NCBI GenBank assembly: GCA_950022655.1
Contig: OX465590.1
Coordinates: 38,267,218 to 38,331,217, forward strand
Direction of reading: 5' to 3'
Length of the DNA: 64,000 bases
Source of the DNA: Alentia gelatinosa
Lineage: Eukaryota > Annelida > Polychaeta > Phyllodocida > Polynoidae
Shown here: positions 11,117 through 21,689 of the stretch, one piece after another
How the letters are laid out: every line of letters begins with the position of its first letter
Numbering within the stretch: the stretch's first letter is position 1
Translations under genes and position numbers: made by a program
Notes under the pieces: model-generated
What the model was told of the DNA's origin: nothing
What the model saw: the letters and a program-made list of their open reading frames with translations, nothing else
Databases searched by the model: none

Positions 11117-11270
11117 AATATAGAACGCCCTACCATGCTCGTACATGCTACAAAACTCGATGAACATTAACGGTGAATACGGAACTCGGCGTAAACACCT
11201 CGTTCCGTATTCCCCGTTAATGTTCATCTCATTTTGTAGCATGGACAGCATGGTAAGGACGTTCTATATA
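11117..11270. mobile_element. Family AA foldback hairpin, copy AA1
   Basis: Arms of about 65 bp. The left arm runs TATAGAACGCCCTACCATG, then GTACATGCTACAAAACTCGA, ATTAACGG and AATACGGAAC. The right arm is the mirror image ending CATGGTAAGGACGTTCTATA. The loop TCGGCGTAAACACCTCG nearly matches the FB1 loop at 3 kb. A second copy is at 30481-30633 with the same outer arm but a different inner part. Confidence 0.8.
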
Positions 11271-11695
11271 AATACATTTTGGCCCCCTGGATCTTTCATA
11301 ACTCTTATGCATGTACCTTTACTAAAATCCTAGCTGGGTATTTCTCTCTCTAAAATCATGAGAGATAAAGGCTTCTAAAGTCACCCACCTTAAGAAGAAA
11401 ATGAGCTTGCCATCAACATTCAGAACTTTGTAACTTTGGTGAAATGTTTGAGATCACAATGCCTTTTCTCAGGTCAAGTAGATTAAAAAAATTACAGCCT
11501 TAAAATTTGATTTCAGCATGTATAGAGCTATACCATAAAAGAAGAAGCACAACTGTGTGTAAACCTACAAAAACGAATTGCAGCTTCAAGATTTTCTCTC
11601 CATGAGATTCTCACTCTCGTAACGCTTCACTCTCCATGCTCAGCGTGAAGCCAAAATGTAAAGGGAAAACTGACCAAGCATGTGATGTGTGAGTT
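11271..11695. other. Stretch without a recognised gene
   Basis: Low-copy AT-rich DNA between AA1 and element N1. Nothing supportable. Confidence 0.35.
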
Positions 11696-11704
11696 GTTAC
11701 GAAC

Positions 11705-12292
11705 GAATACTGGAGAACTCGACCCGCAACGAACTCGACCCGTAAACAAAACTCGACCCGAAACTAAATCGACCCGTAAACGGGACTCGACCCGCAACGA
11801 ACTCGACCCGTTTTTCCGGCACTGAACTCGAGTATCTTTTAGATGCAAATATGGATATATATGAACTAGAATAGTTTGGAAGTATTATTACTATTTATAT
11901 TACCTTGGCTTCAAATTTTGCCGAAAATGTGAGTGATAATAAGAGTTTTGAGTGTCCATTCGGCACTGACAAATCTCAAGGTAATAAATGAAACATGCTT
12001 CATTGGAAAATTTAATACATATAACCCTAACCCTATTCCTATCCCTAACCCTAACCCTAATCCTATCCCTATCCCTATCCCTAACCCTAACAGTCACCGT
12101 CCCTAGGAACTAGTCATTCCATTTTTTCATTATTTATAACTGGCTCTATATCACGGGTCGAGTTCCCCAAAACGGGTCGAGTTCTCTTTTCAAATTTACG
12201 GGTCGAGTTCGGGGGTCGAGTTCTCCAAAACGGGTCGAGTTCTCCTGTCAATTACGGGTCGAGTTCGTTTCGGGTCGAGTTCTCCAGTAACC
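11705..12292. mobile_element. Telomere-core foldback element N, copy N1
   Basis: 588 bp, flanked by the perfect 9-bp direct repeat GTTACGAAC (11696-11704 and 12293-12301). Termini GAATACTGGAGAACTCGACC and the inverse of GGTTACTGGAGAACTCGACC agree at 18 of 20 positions. The left arm carries six ACTCGACCCG-type words; the right arm seven inverse CGGGTCGAGTT words. The core at about 12020-12090 is degenerate CCCTAA/CCCTAT. Apparent Arg/Asp-rich frames in the core are translations of this repeat and not genes. Confidence 0.9.
12020..12091 (-). repeat. Telomere-like tract in N1
   Basis: Alternating CCCTAA and CCCTAT hexamers on the + strand, i.e. degenerate TTAGGG on the - strand. It is embedded centrally in a transposable element, so it is interstitial and not a chromosome end. 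Confidence 0.9.
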
Positions 12293-12492
12293 GTTACGAA
12301 CACACAGACTGGTAAATACTTGCCCCGACGCGGTTAGGCGGGAGTGGTATATTTACCAGTTAGTGAGTAGGTGACACTTCACAGATTCCATGCCTGGTCT
12401 GGTTTATCTTTATTATACACCTTTAAATGTTTTACATTAACAAGAAATCACCAGTAATCGCCTTTTGAAGTACAATTTGGGCACGCAGAGCT

Positions 12493-12802
12493 GGGACCTG
12501 TTTCACTAGTTTCGTGACATGTCTAGATGGCGTCTAGATGGTGTGTCCGGTTTCATAAGAACTAGACATTAGACTTTGTTTTGTCCGTTCTTGCTTGCAC
12601 TGTTGGTGCTGCTTTTCATATCTGTCTAACACTTTTGTCACGAAACTAGTGAAACAGGTCCCATGATGTGTAGATTTGTCTAATTCTTTTGTTTGGGGTC
12701 TGTCTTTTTCTAAGGACAGCTACTTGTGTTGTCACGAAACTAGACAACCCCAATGTCTGTATGGTGTCACAGACATGTCACGAAACTAGTAAAACAGGTC
12801 CC
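12493..12802. mobile_element. Family M TIR element, copy M1
   Basis: Starts GGGACCTGTTTCACTAGTTT and ends with the inverse (CTAGTAAAACAGGTCCC). An extra inverse terminus lies internally at 12643-12662, so a 170-bp derivative (12493-12662) appears joined to a half element. Interior words are CTAGATGGCGTCTAGATGG and GTCCGTTCTTGCTTGCACTG. Confidence 0.8.
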
Positions 12803-13414
12803 TGGTCCGTTTATACTGATACAGTCCTGCTACACCTATGCAGATTTGGTTCCCCCTACCCCACTCCTTTGTTGATTTGCAATAACATTGGATTATTTCC
12901 TTTATAATCCTACCGACATTGTTATTTCTATTCCTTACTTTTTTGCTATACTTTTGTTCTAGATACGCATTCATGTTTCGACGCCTGCCGTGGCAAAGCA
13001 GGCCGTATACATGTCAGACTGGGCCGTCCATGATATACTTTTTACTACTGTGAAATATTTTTTATTTACGACATATACTTAGCAGAGGTCAGTAACCGTA
13101 AGACAGACGTGCACTGGTGCATTATAAAACATAGTTCTACCTGTGGCCTGATTGGTACTTGGTAGAATCCTATCGTTGTTACTACATCAGTAAATGACAG
13201 GGTGATTGATATTGATCTTTCATAACTTAATGGTTCTTTCCGCGAGTTTAGTAACATTTTGGAGATGTTGTCTTTGACAAGCACTGTGCAGATATTACGA
13301 AAATGTTGTTTGTTTTTGTTTGTTTTCTTGGTTTTTCTTCGAGCCAGAAAAAAAATTAGGGACGGCGTAAAATCACTTCCCAGTTTAAGAGCTCTTCAAT
13401 GCACACGTAGTATA
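12803..13414. other. Stretch without a recognised gene
   Basis: Low-copy sequence with a GTTTGTTTTTG-type T-rich patch near 13305-13335. Nothing supportable. Confidence 0.35.
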
Positions 13415-13698
13415 AGGCCTGGTGTCCACCTACTACGATAGAAATTTAGACCTACCGATATGGCACCGATGCATAAAGTAAATATCGGAGACATATTGGG
13501 AAGGTGCAAAATCGTAGACATATGTCTAGACATGCCAATAAATCATGCATTGTATGGGATTTTTACCAGTGTCTAATCTCAGAAACATGGTCAGCTGCCC
13601 CAATAATAGGTGACCTTCCGACGCGATTTTGATTTTTTATCAGGAGGTTCATCGTAGACCATATCGGAGCCATATCATAGTAGATGGACGCTGGGCAT
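13415..13698 (+). mobile_element. Family B MITE, copy B2
   Basis: 284 bp. It starts AGGCCTGGTGTCCACCTACT, ends AGTAGATGGACGCTGGGCAT, and is flanked by TA on both sides. The interior matches the other B copies. Confidence 0.85.
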
Positions 13699-14009
13699 TA
13701 CAATGAACAATATACAATTGACATAGACATTCCTAGGGCTTTACGTAGACTGCTATAGAGTTTCATCTAATTATTAGAGTGTTTTCTATTAGAATGTACA
13801 TTGGTCTGGTCATTTGACTCAGCTTGAACTTCTTCATTTGGCTGGCTTAACGGGCATGCTGAATTTATAATGTAGTTTCTCTCTCAGTTAAAGTAGCATA
13901 CATTGCTACATTGGCAGAACCAAAAAATCTTGTAAGGATTGTGATTAAAGTAACAGCATAGAATATTGAAAGATAATAATACCCAAGCATGAATGAATGT
14001 TGGGATCTA

Positions 14010-14293
14010 AGGCCTGGCGTCCACCTACTACGATAGGAAATTAGACCTACCGATATGGCACCGATATAAAAAGCAAATATTGGTGACATATCGGGAAGGT
14101 GGAAAATCGTAGACAAATGTCTCAACAAGCCAATCCACCACGCATCGTTAGGGTTTTTTGTCAGTGTCTAATTGCAGAAGCATGGTCGACTGCCCCGATA
14201 TTAGGTGACCTCCTGACCCGATTTTGATTTTTAATCGGGAGGTGCATCGTAGACCATATCGGAGCCATATCGTAGTAGGTGGACGCCGGGCCT
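14010..14293 (+). mobile_element. Family B MITE, copy B3
   Basis: 284 bp, from AGGCCTGGCGTCCACCTACT to the inverse ending GACGCCGGGCCT. It forms the left part of segmental duplication 1; its partner is the truncated copy at 18955. Confidence 0.85.
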
Positions 14294-14470
14294 AAAAAAA
14301 TAAATGCACGTTATTGATTATACGTAGACCTACGAGATCTAAATATATTTCAGAGGTGTTAAATATTGCTGATATGAGCAAAAAACATAAAGTAAAGTGA
14401 ATCCTGGATATCATGTATAAGGTCTGAGGATAGCTTGAGGTGACTTGACTTTCCCGCCCCCGCACTACAC

Positions 14471-15083
14471 TATAGGCCGTGCAACTATATTGCTATACAA
14501 AGTATACAGGTTTGCAAAAGGTACCATATTGAATCAGAGATTATGGGCTTTATTGCCATATATATTTTCAAGTTATTTAGATATTTTATCTTTTTTAATT
14601 TTTAACGTTTTTTTCTTTGAAATCATCATTAAAGTACGGCAAAATGTTTGAATTCGAAATGTTTGAAGATTCCATAAAATTCCATATGGAAGCAAAATCC
14701 AAACACAGTTTAATTAAGTAGAGATTTCCTTTACACTCATTTTGATGCCTTAACATTTTTGTTGTACTCACAGTAGAAATTAAAATGGACTGTTTTGTTA
14801 TCAAAATAGAAAAGTAGCAAAAAGCCATTTTTTGTGATATCTGCCATATGTCAAAGCACTGCCATGGTAGGCAGAAAATGGAGAAGAAAGGCTTGCTTGA
14901 TAATGATGCAATATTTTTATATTCTAATTTCAGACAATGCTTTTCCTTTAGTTATCATTTACAAACAAATAATTACTTAGACTAATTAGATATGCAGCAC
15001 AGGTCAATCTATAAGATTTTTTAAGAAAACACTATTTAAATCCAGACTCCACCATAGTCGCTAATATGCCTTCCTGATCTATA
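14471..15083. other. Insert in duplication 1, left copy, of unknown type
   Basis: Absent from the matching point of the right copy (CACTACACTAGTACACTTTACC region, 19350). It starts at TATAGGCCGTGCAAC and abuts Y1. AT-rich with no recognised gene or terminal repeat. It may be an unrelated insertion or sequence deleted from the other copy. Confidence 0.4.
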
Positions 15084-15449
15084 CGGCATATAGCCTATGA
15101 TCCATGGGCGCCGCTATGACGCCCCCTGAGTAGGTATTCTTCACTAAAGGAGGTGAAAAAGTAGCTGTTCTTCACGAATGGAGGTGCAAAAAAGAAGTGA
15201 GTGATATTAGGGAAATGTGACTTTTCTTGCCTTGCTCACATATTCAAATAAAGTGTTCCATGTGAAAAACATCATGTCCTGGGTTTTAGCATTATATCTT
15301 CCTGCTCTGGGATCTGTGTAGAGAGTCAAGGGAACCATGGTAAAACATTGAAAGGCAGCTGAAATTCAAAAGAACAAAGTGCCAGAATACAGGTTTTGTC
15401 CCCCGACCACCTAGTGACTGCTTCATGAACTAACAATGGCTCTGCCCCC
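15084..15449 (+). mobile_element. Element Y, copy Y1
   Basis: 366 bp, flanked by TATA at 15080-15083 and 15450-15453. It starts CGGCATATAGCCTATGATCC and ends ACAATGGCTCTGCCCCC. The copy at 49339 has the same ends, the same TATA flanks and a demonstrable empty site at 42.54 kb. Non-coding; no clear TIR. Confidence 0.75.
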
Positions 15450-15863
15450 TATAGTATACTTTACCTCCTCTGTCATTAACCTCACGCCATGAGTAATGAG
15501 ATTCTGTCAAATACACACCTCAATTCAGTCATCAAATGCCATGAAGACCTTGGCGACCTCACCATATATATGTCTTTTGTTTTGCACAAAAAAGGATTAG
15601 ATAACGACCTTTGCGTAACGGATACCTTGACATTTCCGGTTAAACCTGAATATGATTCATTGATAGTTATTACCAAATATGTTATGCATAAACTTTGGCA
15701 ATGCATGAATACCAACCTTATAAGAAGCTGAACGTTGTTTCAATGTAAATAAAAGACTTTAAAGAACTCGCTGTAAACACTCACTACACCTAGGGGTGTA
15801 ATCATTGCGTACCTATTGCGTAGTATGCCATGTAGTTTTGTACCTACATACATACATTTAAAA

Positions 15864-16087
15864 GTAAACTCTCGAGATGAAAATGGCTTGGTCCGTACTC
15901 CACGCCAAGCTTCATGAATTTTTCCGGAGTCAAACAAGGTGGAGTACAGACCAAGTTATTTTAATCGAGTGGGTTTCACCCAGTATGACATTATTAATTG
16001 GTGAAATAAATCATCCAATTTGCCATTGAATAAAGGGTACACCACCTTTACGATCATGGAGTATGAGTTCCTAACGTTCAGATTATG
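15864..16087 (-). mobile_element. Family E-b modular foldback element, copy E4
   Basis: The hairpin (15864-15977) has arms GTAAACTCTCGAGATGAAAA, then GGCTTGGTCCGTACTCC, mirrored and ending TAATCGAGTGGGTTTC. The TIR module (15978-16087) carries CCATTGAATAAAGGGTACAC and GAGTATGAGTTCCTAACG, its outer end being a worn GGGGTGAGATAA. It corresponds to E5 in the right copy of duplication 1. Confidence 0.7.
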
Positions 16088-16253
16088 GAGAAAAATACCA
16101 GGATAACGAATCAGAGATCAGCAATTATTCACCTGTGAAAATAGTTCTGGCTGCAGAGGATAATTCTGACAGGTGTCAAACATGGCAATTTACCTATTCA
16201 TATTTTGGTGTGTGTTTGCATATTTCCTAATATCATAAAGTCATGAAGATTCT

Positions 16254-16417
16254 GTAGGATAAATTCTAAACCGAACTCGAGTTAGCCTGGTCAAGGTTTA
16301 TACTACTTCGGCCAGGTCTGCTACTCACTGCGCTCAGTTATCGCTTCGCGCAGTAATACACAACCCGTCTGTCGTGGCATAAACCTTGATCAGGCTAACT
16401 CTCGTTCAGTTTCTACT
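16254..16417 (+). mobile_element. Family C hairpin, copy C4
   Basis: GTAGGATAAATTCTAAACC followed by CGAACTCGAGTTAG on the left, mirrored by GGCTAACTCTCGTTCAGTTTC on the right. The inner hairpin is CTGCGCTCAGTTATCGC / GCTTCGCGCAG. Only the hairpin module and a few bases of the TIR module are present. Confidence 0.7.
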
Positions 16418-17415
16418 AAGTACGCCTTACAAATAATGCATTTTCATGTGTATCTGGTCCTCTGAGTGTTACTCAGTGTGACTTTTTTCGTGCCTCTTGC
16501 CTCTCCTGTAGGTAGCAACTTTGAGGCATATTTGCACTTATGAAGTAAATTCAGATATTCACATCGTAGAACGAATTGTCGGAGACCACCATTAAGATAT
16601 AAATGTAAAACTGTAGATACATTTCTAGTCAACTGCTTACTTTTACTCTCATACAATTGCATTAATGCATAATCTCTCACATTCAAAAATGTAACTTTAT
16701 TTCATATCGCATTGTCCGATTCTGTGATACATATTTAAATAAGGAAACTGTGAGTTGGAGAGAATGCTAGTTTATTACTAATAAGTAAGGCACGCACAAC
16801 GCATGTTGAGTTTACACAAAACATTAATCAGTAGACATGGTCTAATGCTATCTATAACATGTCACTTGCATAATATATCTAAGCAATTATAACAGTCTGT
16901 GTTATAGCTGGTTGAAAGGCGCTAAGGCGCAAGTCCACATATCATCCCTGTGGGAGTAACGAAGGATATATGCAGAAAATTTCTAATTAGGTAGATGGGG
17001 ATATAAGATGGTAAGCGTGCTAGCTGCGCAGGCTTGGGTCGGTGAGTGCATTCTAGCAGCATGGCGTTGTCCCATTACCTTAAGTCCATATAAGGAATAG
17101 AGTAGACCGAGAAGCCAATGACTGCATTCGCAGCAAACCCCAACCTTCACCCTGACCTCCTTACATGATATTTTCTAGCGCCTTGGGAGGGCTATACAGT
17201 CGAGAGTTGACCTCGAATCTTAGGGGCCACAACCACCCTCCTAGTCCTGTTTATATGGCACAAGCTGTCATCAGATATTACCCAGCCATCACAACCACTG
17301 TCACATTGTCGCCACCACCAAGTCTCCAGCCACCTCTGTAGATGCGTCCCGCACACCATATATGCGCAGCTGTTCGTACAGTCATCTTCACAACCATCTG
17401 CCCATCCATACCCAA
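16418..17415. other. Stretch without a recognised gene
   Basis: Low-copy DNA. The segment at 17.10-17.25 kb (AATGACTGCATTCGCAGCAA, CACCCTGACCTCCTT) resembles 47.95-48.06 kb, indicating a dispersed repeat of about 120 bp. No host exon is supported. Confidence 0.35.
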
Positions 17416-17555
17416 GAATACTGAAGAATTCGACCCATAACAGACTCGCCCCGTAACGAACTCGACCCGTTTCAAGAACTCGACCCGAAATGAACTCGAC
17501 CCGTTTTTAAACTTCTCGACTCAAGTGTGAATAAATACTACATTTAGTAGTAAGT

Positions 17556-18852
17556 TGTTTTTTGTTTTTTTGTTGTTTTTTTTTTAAACTCATTTATTGG
17601 GTCGAGAGATATACATATACTCCGTATCCAGACTCGGCTGGGCCGGTCTTCCGTCTGGTCCCATGATACAGTATCAGCAATTCCGTGTGATCAGACATAC
17701 AAAAATTACAAATGTCTTACCATCAGAGATGTATATAAGGATGAACAATGATGAACAACAAGACCAGCCAATTCTTGCAAGATACAGTCAGACGGGAAGG
17801 GAAAAGCAGAAATTGAATCCCATTTCAACAGGAATCTGAATAAACTATCCTAAATGGAACGTGGGGGTTTAAGTTCCAATACGTACATGCACATATACGC
17901 CTACATACATCTTTTCATCTCAAGTCATTTTTCTTGTGTGAGAATCGAACTATGTGTTGAACACCATGGGTTTTGAGAAGTCGAATTGCCGACTTGGTTG
18001 CAACGCAAGCCAAGATCGAGTTAACCTAATTAAACAACAACATAAATAACATTGTTGAGTACTAGAAGCAATAGCGGTATTTAAGGTAATTTTTTATTGA
18101 GATGTTGTACTCGGTTGCAACGCAAGCCAAGCATTATTGAAATGTACCTCAGTGGTAGGGGTGTAATACCTATTCTAAATAGCGCAGTTGTAACACAATC
18201 TGCAGACTTTAGTTTAGGCAGTGAAGTCTCTAACTATAAAGAACTCATCCAATTATTGAAAACAGTTAGGGTAATCCTTTTTTAGAGTAATTTTGAATGT
18301 TTTCCGGTCCGTGATCTCAGTGTACACTGATTTCAGGTTATTCCAGTTCTTAATAGCCGAAACCAGAAAACAGTTTTCGAAAACCGAGCTTTTTAAGGGT
18401 GGTAGTAATAAACGTAATCCTACATTTCTCCTTGTGGGTAGTATTCTCTCATCAAGAAGATTTGGTTCCCCAGTTAGTGCAAAAGCATAAAATAACGAGT
18501 GCAGTTGCCTTTGATTTGATAGAAAAAGGACTTTTGATAAGGAATGAGTGTCATTTGTATTAAGTCGCTGATGAGGGCCAAGCTTTATGTTATGGCATAC
18601 TCTTAAGGCTTGGTTTTGTAACAACTGAAGGCTATTATTAGCATAGTTTACATTTATGTCAGCTATGTGGTCGCAGTAGTCGAAATATGGAAGGATAGTA
18701 GATTTATAAATAGTAATTGCGGTATCAGTGTCAATCAGGTGTCTTATTTTGGTTAACAGGTAAATTTTGTCTGAAATTATGGAGGAAATATTGCGTATAT
18801 GTTCTGCGTATTTCAGTTTATCATCAATTGTTAGGCCTAAGTAATTGAAGCT
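17556..18852 (-). mobile_element. 5'-truncated non-LTR retrotransposon (LINE)
   Basis: About 1.3 kb on the - strand: the reading frame end at 18253, an untranslated 3' region, then an A-rich tail (T-rich on the + strand, 17556-17586). TAAGT flanks both ends (17551-17555 and 18853-18857), the probable target duplication. N3 shows the unoccupied site (AGTAAGGATGTTATC). The 3' UTR contains GGTTGCAACGCAAGCCAAG twice (about 17996 and 18113). Confidence 0.85.
18253..18852 (-). pseudogene. Reverse transcriptase C-terminal fragment of a LINE
   Basis: About 200 codons open to a stop at 18253. Residues start within the RT thumb-side motif NYLGLTIDDKLKYAEHI, followed by YKSTILPYFDYCDHIAD and AIKNWNNLKSVYTEITDR, an arrangement typical of the region after the RT palm in CR1/Jockey-group LINEs. 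The catalytic YxDD box, endonuclease and 5' part are absent through 5' truncation. An upstream Met-containing extension to 18906 comes from the host element N2 and is not LINE protein. The copy cannot move by itself. Confidence 0.85.
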
Positions 18853-18954
18853 TAAGTATGTTATCTTAGTTTCAAATTTGGTCCTCTCTGGGGAAGATTT
18901 CTTCAAAGCGGGTCAAGTTCTCCTGACAACTACGGGTCGAGTTCGTTTTTATTT

Positions 18955-19181
18955 ACAAAAAGCAAATATTGGTGACATATCGGGAATGTGCAATATGATA
19001 GACATATGTCTGGACATGCCAATCCACCACGCATTGTATGGGGTTTTTATCGGTGTCCAATCGCAGAAACATGGTCAACTACCCCGATATTAGGTGATCT
19101 TCGACGTGATTTAAATTTTTTATCGGGAGGTGCATCATAGACCACATCGGAGCCATATCCTAGTAGGTGGACGCCGGGCCT
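18955..19181 (+). mobile_element. Family B MITE, copy B4, 5'-truncated
   Basis: Starts abruptly at ACAAAAAGCAAATATTGG and runs to the right TIR GTAGGTGGACGCCGGGCC. The left 60 bp is missing, replaced by the end of N2, so the junction at about 18951 is a rearrangement breakpoint. Confidence 0.8.
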
Positions 19182-19742
19182 AAAAAGATAAATGCATGTT
19201 ATTGATTATACATAGACCTATGAGATCTAAATATATTTCAGAGGTGATAAATACTGCTGATATGAACAAAAAACATAAAGTAAAGTGAATCCTGGATATC
19301 ATGTATAAGGTCTGAGGATAGCTTGAAGTGACTTGACTTTCCCACCCCGCACTACACTAGTACACTTTACCTCCTCGGTCATTAACCTCACGCCATGAGT
19401 AATGAGATTCTGTCAAATACACACTTCAGTTCAGGCTTCAACGGCCTTGAAAACCTTATCGAACTCACGATATGACTATGTTTTGCACAAAAAAAGGATC
19501 AGATAACGACCTTTGCGTAACGGATACTTTGACATTTCCGGTTAAACCTGAATATGATTCATTGATAGTTATTATCATATACCTATGCATAAACTCTGGC
19601 AATGCATGTATACCAACCTTATAAGAGGCTGAGCGTTGTCTCGGTATGAATAAAATACTTTATAAACTCACTTTACATATTTACTACACCTAGGGGTGAA
19701 ATCATTGCATACCTATTGTGTAGTACGCCATGTAGTTTTGTA

Positions 19743-20544
19743 TGAACTGGCAGGGGGAGATCTGCTCAGTCCACATTGGAATGATAAGGGATCCTTGATG
19801 GTGTTTTCACAGTTTTATATATCCAAGCATCCACAGTAAGTATTACACAGCACAGAAGATATAACAGCTACAATATCCAGTTGTAGTGAGAGTCAAAGTG
19901 AGTGGTCGGTTCTCAGAGTAGTATAGCTCCTGGTAGCTCAGAGTGGTATGAGTTCGAGGTGTTGACTGAGCTGACTGTTACAGAGCTCACTGTCTTTTAT
20001 TCAGAAGCCAGATCATTAGCTGAGCCCACACTTACACGTCCTTGTGGCGTCATGCTCGTGGCGAGCCGGATGCCCGCACCATTTTATGACCCCATAACGC
20101 GAGGGGCTTTTCCCACGCGGAGGTGGTGCTCAGTACAGTTCCATAATGCCTCATGGCTGCGTCACTGGGGTTTTCCAATGACAGTACCCATGACTGGCCC
20201 TTACACAACATTTCTCGGAAGGGATGATTCCTATTTACTCTGACCAACTCACAACATTATCCATAAAACTACAATAAAAGTGTGTTAGTAATCTCAGTCA
20301 CTTTGCAAACAGCAATTTGTCTTGTTTGTTGCGATACTGCACCAGGATGTGCTGACAATATGAAGTAACACTACCATATAAGTTTATATAGAAGAATACA
20401 ATGGATTTCTACTACATCTGTAATTCACTACTAAGAGTACACAGTCATATATAAGAGAATATTATATGATTTTATATAAATGTGAAGACATGAAATCTCT
20501 AATACATTTCTATCATATCTATTTCTGCAAATAACACTATAACA
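19743..20544 (+). mobile_element. Solo LTR (802 bp) with TTTGTA target duplication
   Basis: Begins TGAACTGGCAGGGGGAG and ends ACACTATAACA, the canonical TG...CA of long terminal repeats, flanked by the direct repeat TTTGTA (19737-19742 and 20545-20550). The left copy of the duplication has the unoccupied site GTAGTTTTGTACCTACATAC at about 15831-15850, so the insertion is directly shown. The strand is arbitrary. A 113-codon open frame inside has no recognisable domain. A solo LTR left by recombination is the simplest reading. Confidence 0.8.
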
Positions 20545-20569
20545 TTTGTACCTACATACATATTTAGAA

Positions 20570-20828
20570 GTAAACCCTCGAGATAAAATTAGCTTGGTCG
20601 GTACTCCACACGAAGCTTCGTCAATTACTTCGTAGACAAACTCAGTAGAGTATGGACCAAGTGATTTTCGGCTAGTGGGTTTCTGATTATATCTCACCCC
20701 TTACATAATATTATCAGTTAATAAGATAATATCTAATTGGCCATTGAGTATTGGGCACACTACCTTCACGACCGTGGAGTATGAGTTCCTAATGTTAAGC
20801 TTATAGAGAAAGATACCGGGGTGAGATA
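20570..20828 (-). mobile_element. Family E-b modular foldback element, copy E5
   Basis: The hairpin (20570-20684) has arms GTAAACCCTCGAGATAAAA / GCTAGTGGGTTTC with GCTTGGTCGGTACTCC inside. The TIR module (20690-20828) lies between ATATCTCACCCC and GGGGTGAGATAAT and carries GGCCATTGAGTATTGGG and CTAATGTTAAGCTTATAG. It is better preserved than E4. Confidence 0.8.
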
Positions 20829-21119
20829 ATGTCTGCTTTGACACCCCCTAAAGCGTGCTCTTTATCACCATAGACTTAACATAGGACAAATTTATGTGGC
20901 GTGCCATGACATAAAGTGTTTTTTTTATGTTCCTAGAGAAATAAAAAAATTGACCAATCAGAAATCAGGAATTAATTCTAATGTTAAAATAGTTCCGGCT
21001 GCAGAGAAAAATTCTGACAGGTGTCAAACATGGCAATTTACCTATTCATAAATGGATTTTGGTGAGTGTTTGCATATTTCCTAAGATTATTAAGTCATGG
21101 AGATGGGGTAGGAGTTTTA

Positions 21120-21535
21120 AGAACTCGACCCGTAACAAACTCGACCCGTTTTAAAACTTCTCGACTCAAATGTGAATAAATAATACATTTAATAGTAAGG
21201 ATGTTATCTTATTTTCAAATTTGGTCCTCTCTAGGGAAGAAAACAAACAGAAAATCATTCCCCTATTAAGGCCCAAACCTAACCATTACCCTAACCCTTT
21301 CCCTGTCCCTAACCTTAACCCTAAACCTAAACATAACTGAGCTTGTTTACTATATCTCTTGGTTTATTTGTCCAAAAGCTAACTAGACAGACCTTTACTT
21401 CTATATGAAAGTGTCTTTTTCATAAGTATCTGAACCGGGTCGAGGTCTCCAATCGATTTCTCCAAATCGGGTCGAGTTCTCCTGAAAACTATGGGTCGAG
21501 TTCGTTTCAGGTCGAGTTCTCCAGTAACCAAACTC
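21120..21535. mobile_element. Element N, copy N3
   Basis: Left arm of two ACTCGACCCG words (the terminal GTTACTGGA is missing or diverged), then CTTCTCGACTCAAATGTG and a CCCTAA-type core (about 21270-21333). The right arm has four GGGTCGAGTTCTCC-type words and ends CTCCAGTAACC. About 415 bp, non-coding. Confidence 0.8.
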
Positions 21536-21689
21536 AATACACTGATAATGTGTTTAGGTAGGGTAATCCGTCTTTATCTGTGAGGGCGGGCAGGTAGGTA
21601 TAGCGTATAGGAATGTAATCTTGTCTAAAGAATACCTACATAGTTGTATTATTGGAGTGTATACTTGTACATGTAAAATGTATGTTTAC

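Larger units (their letters stand above)
14048..16247 (+). repeat. Segmental duplication 1, left copy
   Basis: Collinear with 18955-21110. Shared blocks are the B MITE and its right flank to about 14470, then 15455-15836, the E4 element, and 16085-16243 (GAAAATTCTGACAGG-type text, ACATGGCAATTTACC). This copy lacks the solo LTR of the other and carries about 985 bp (14471-15455, including element Y1) that the other lacks. Judged by eye, the shared blocks are roughly 90% alike. Confidence 0.8.
17416..18950. mobile_element. Element N, copy N2, interrupted and truncated
   Basis: Left terminus GAATACTGAAGAATTCGACC and an arm of ACTCGACCCG words to about 17508, then the unique flank CTTCTCGACTCAAGTGTG shared with N3. 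A LINE is inserted at 17556-18852. N sequence resumes TATGTTATCTTAGTTTC and reaches two CGGGTCGAGTT-type words. The right terminus is missing where it meets the truncated B4. Unlike N1 and N3 it has no CCCTAA core, presumably deleted. Confidence 0.75.
18955..21110 (+). repeat. Segmental duplication 1, right copy
   Basis: Collinear partner of 14048-16247. It differs by the solo LTR at 19743-20544, by extra sequence at about 20829-20945, and by lacking the 14471-15455 insert. It is bounded by N2 on the left and N3 on the right. Confidence 0.8.

Noticed and set aside
11900..12097. Arg/Asp/Val-rich frame
   Set aside because: Translation of the CCCTAA/CCCTAT core of element N1.
18853..18906. Met start of a 217-codon LINE protein at 18906
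   Set aside because: The first 18 or so residues derive from element N2 flank; the LINE-derived part starts after the TAAGT target duplication.
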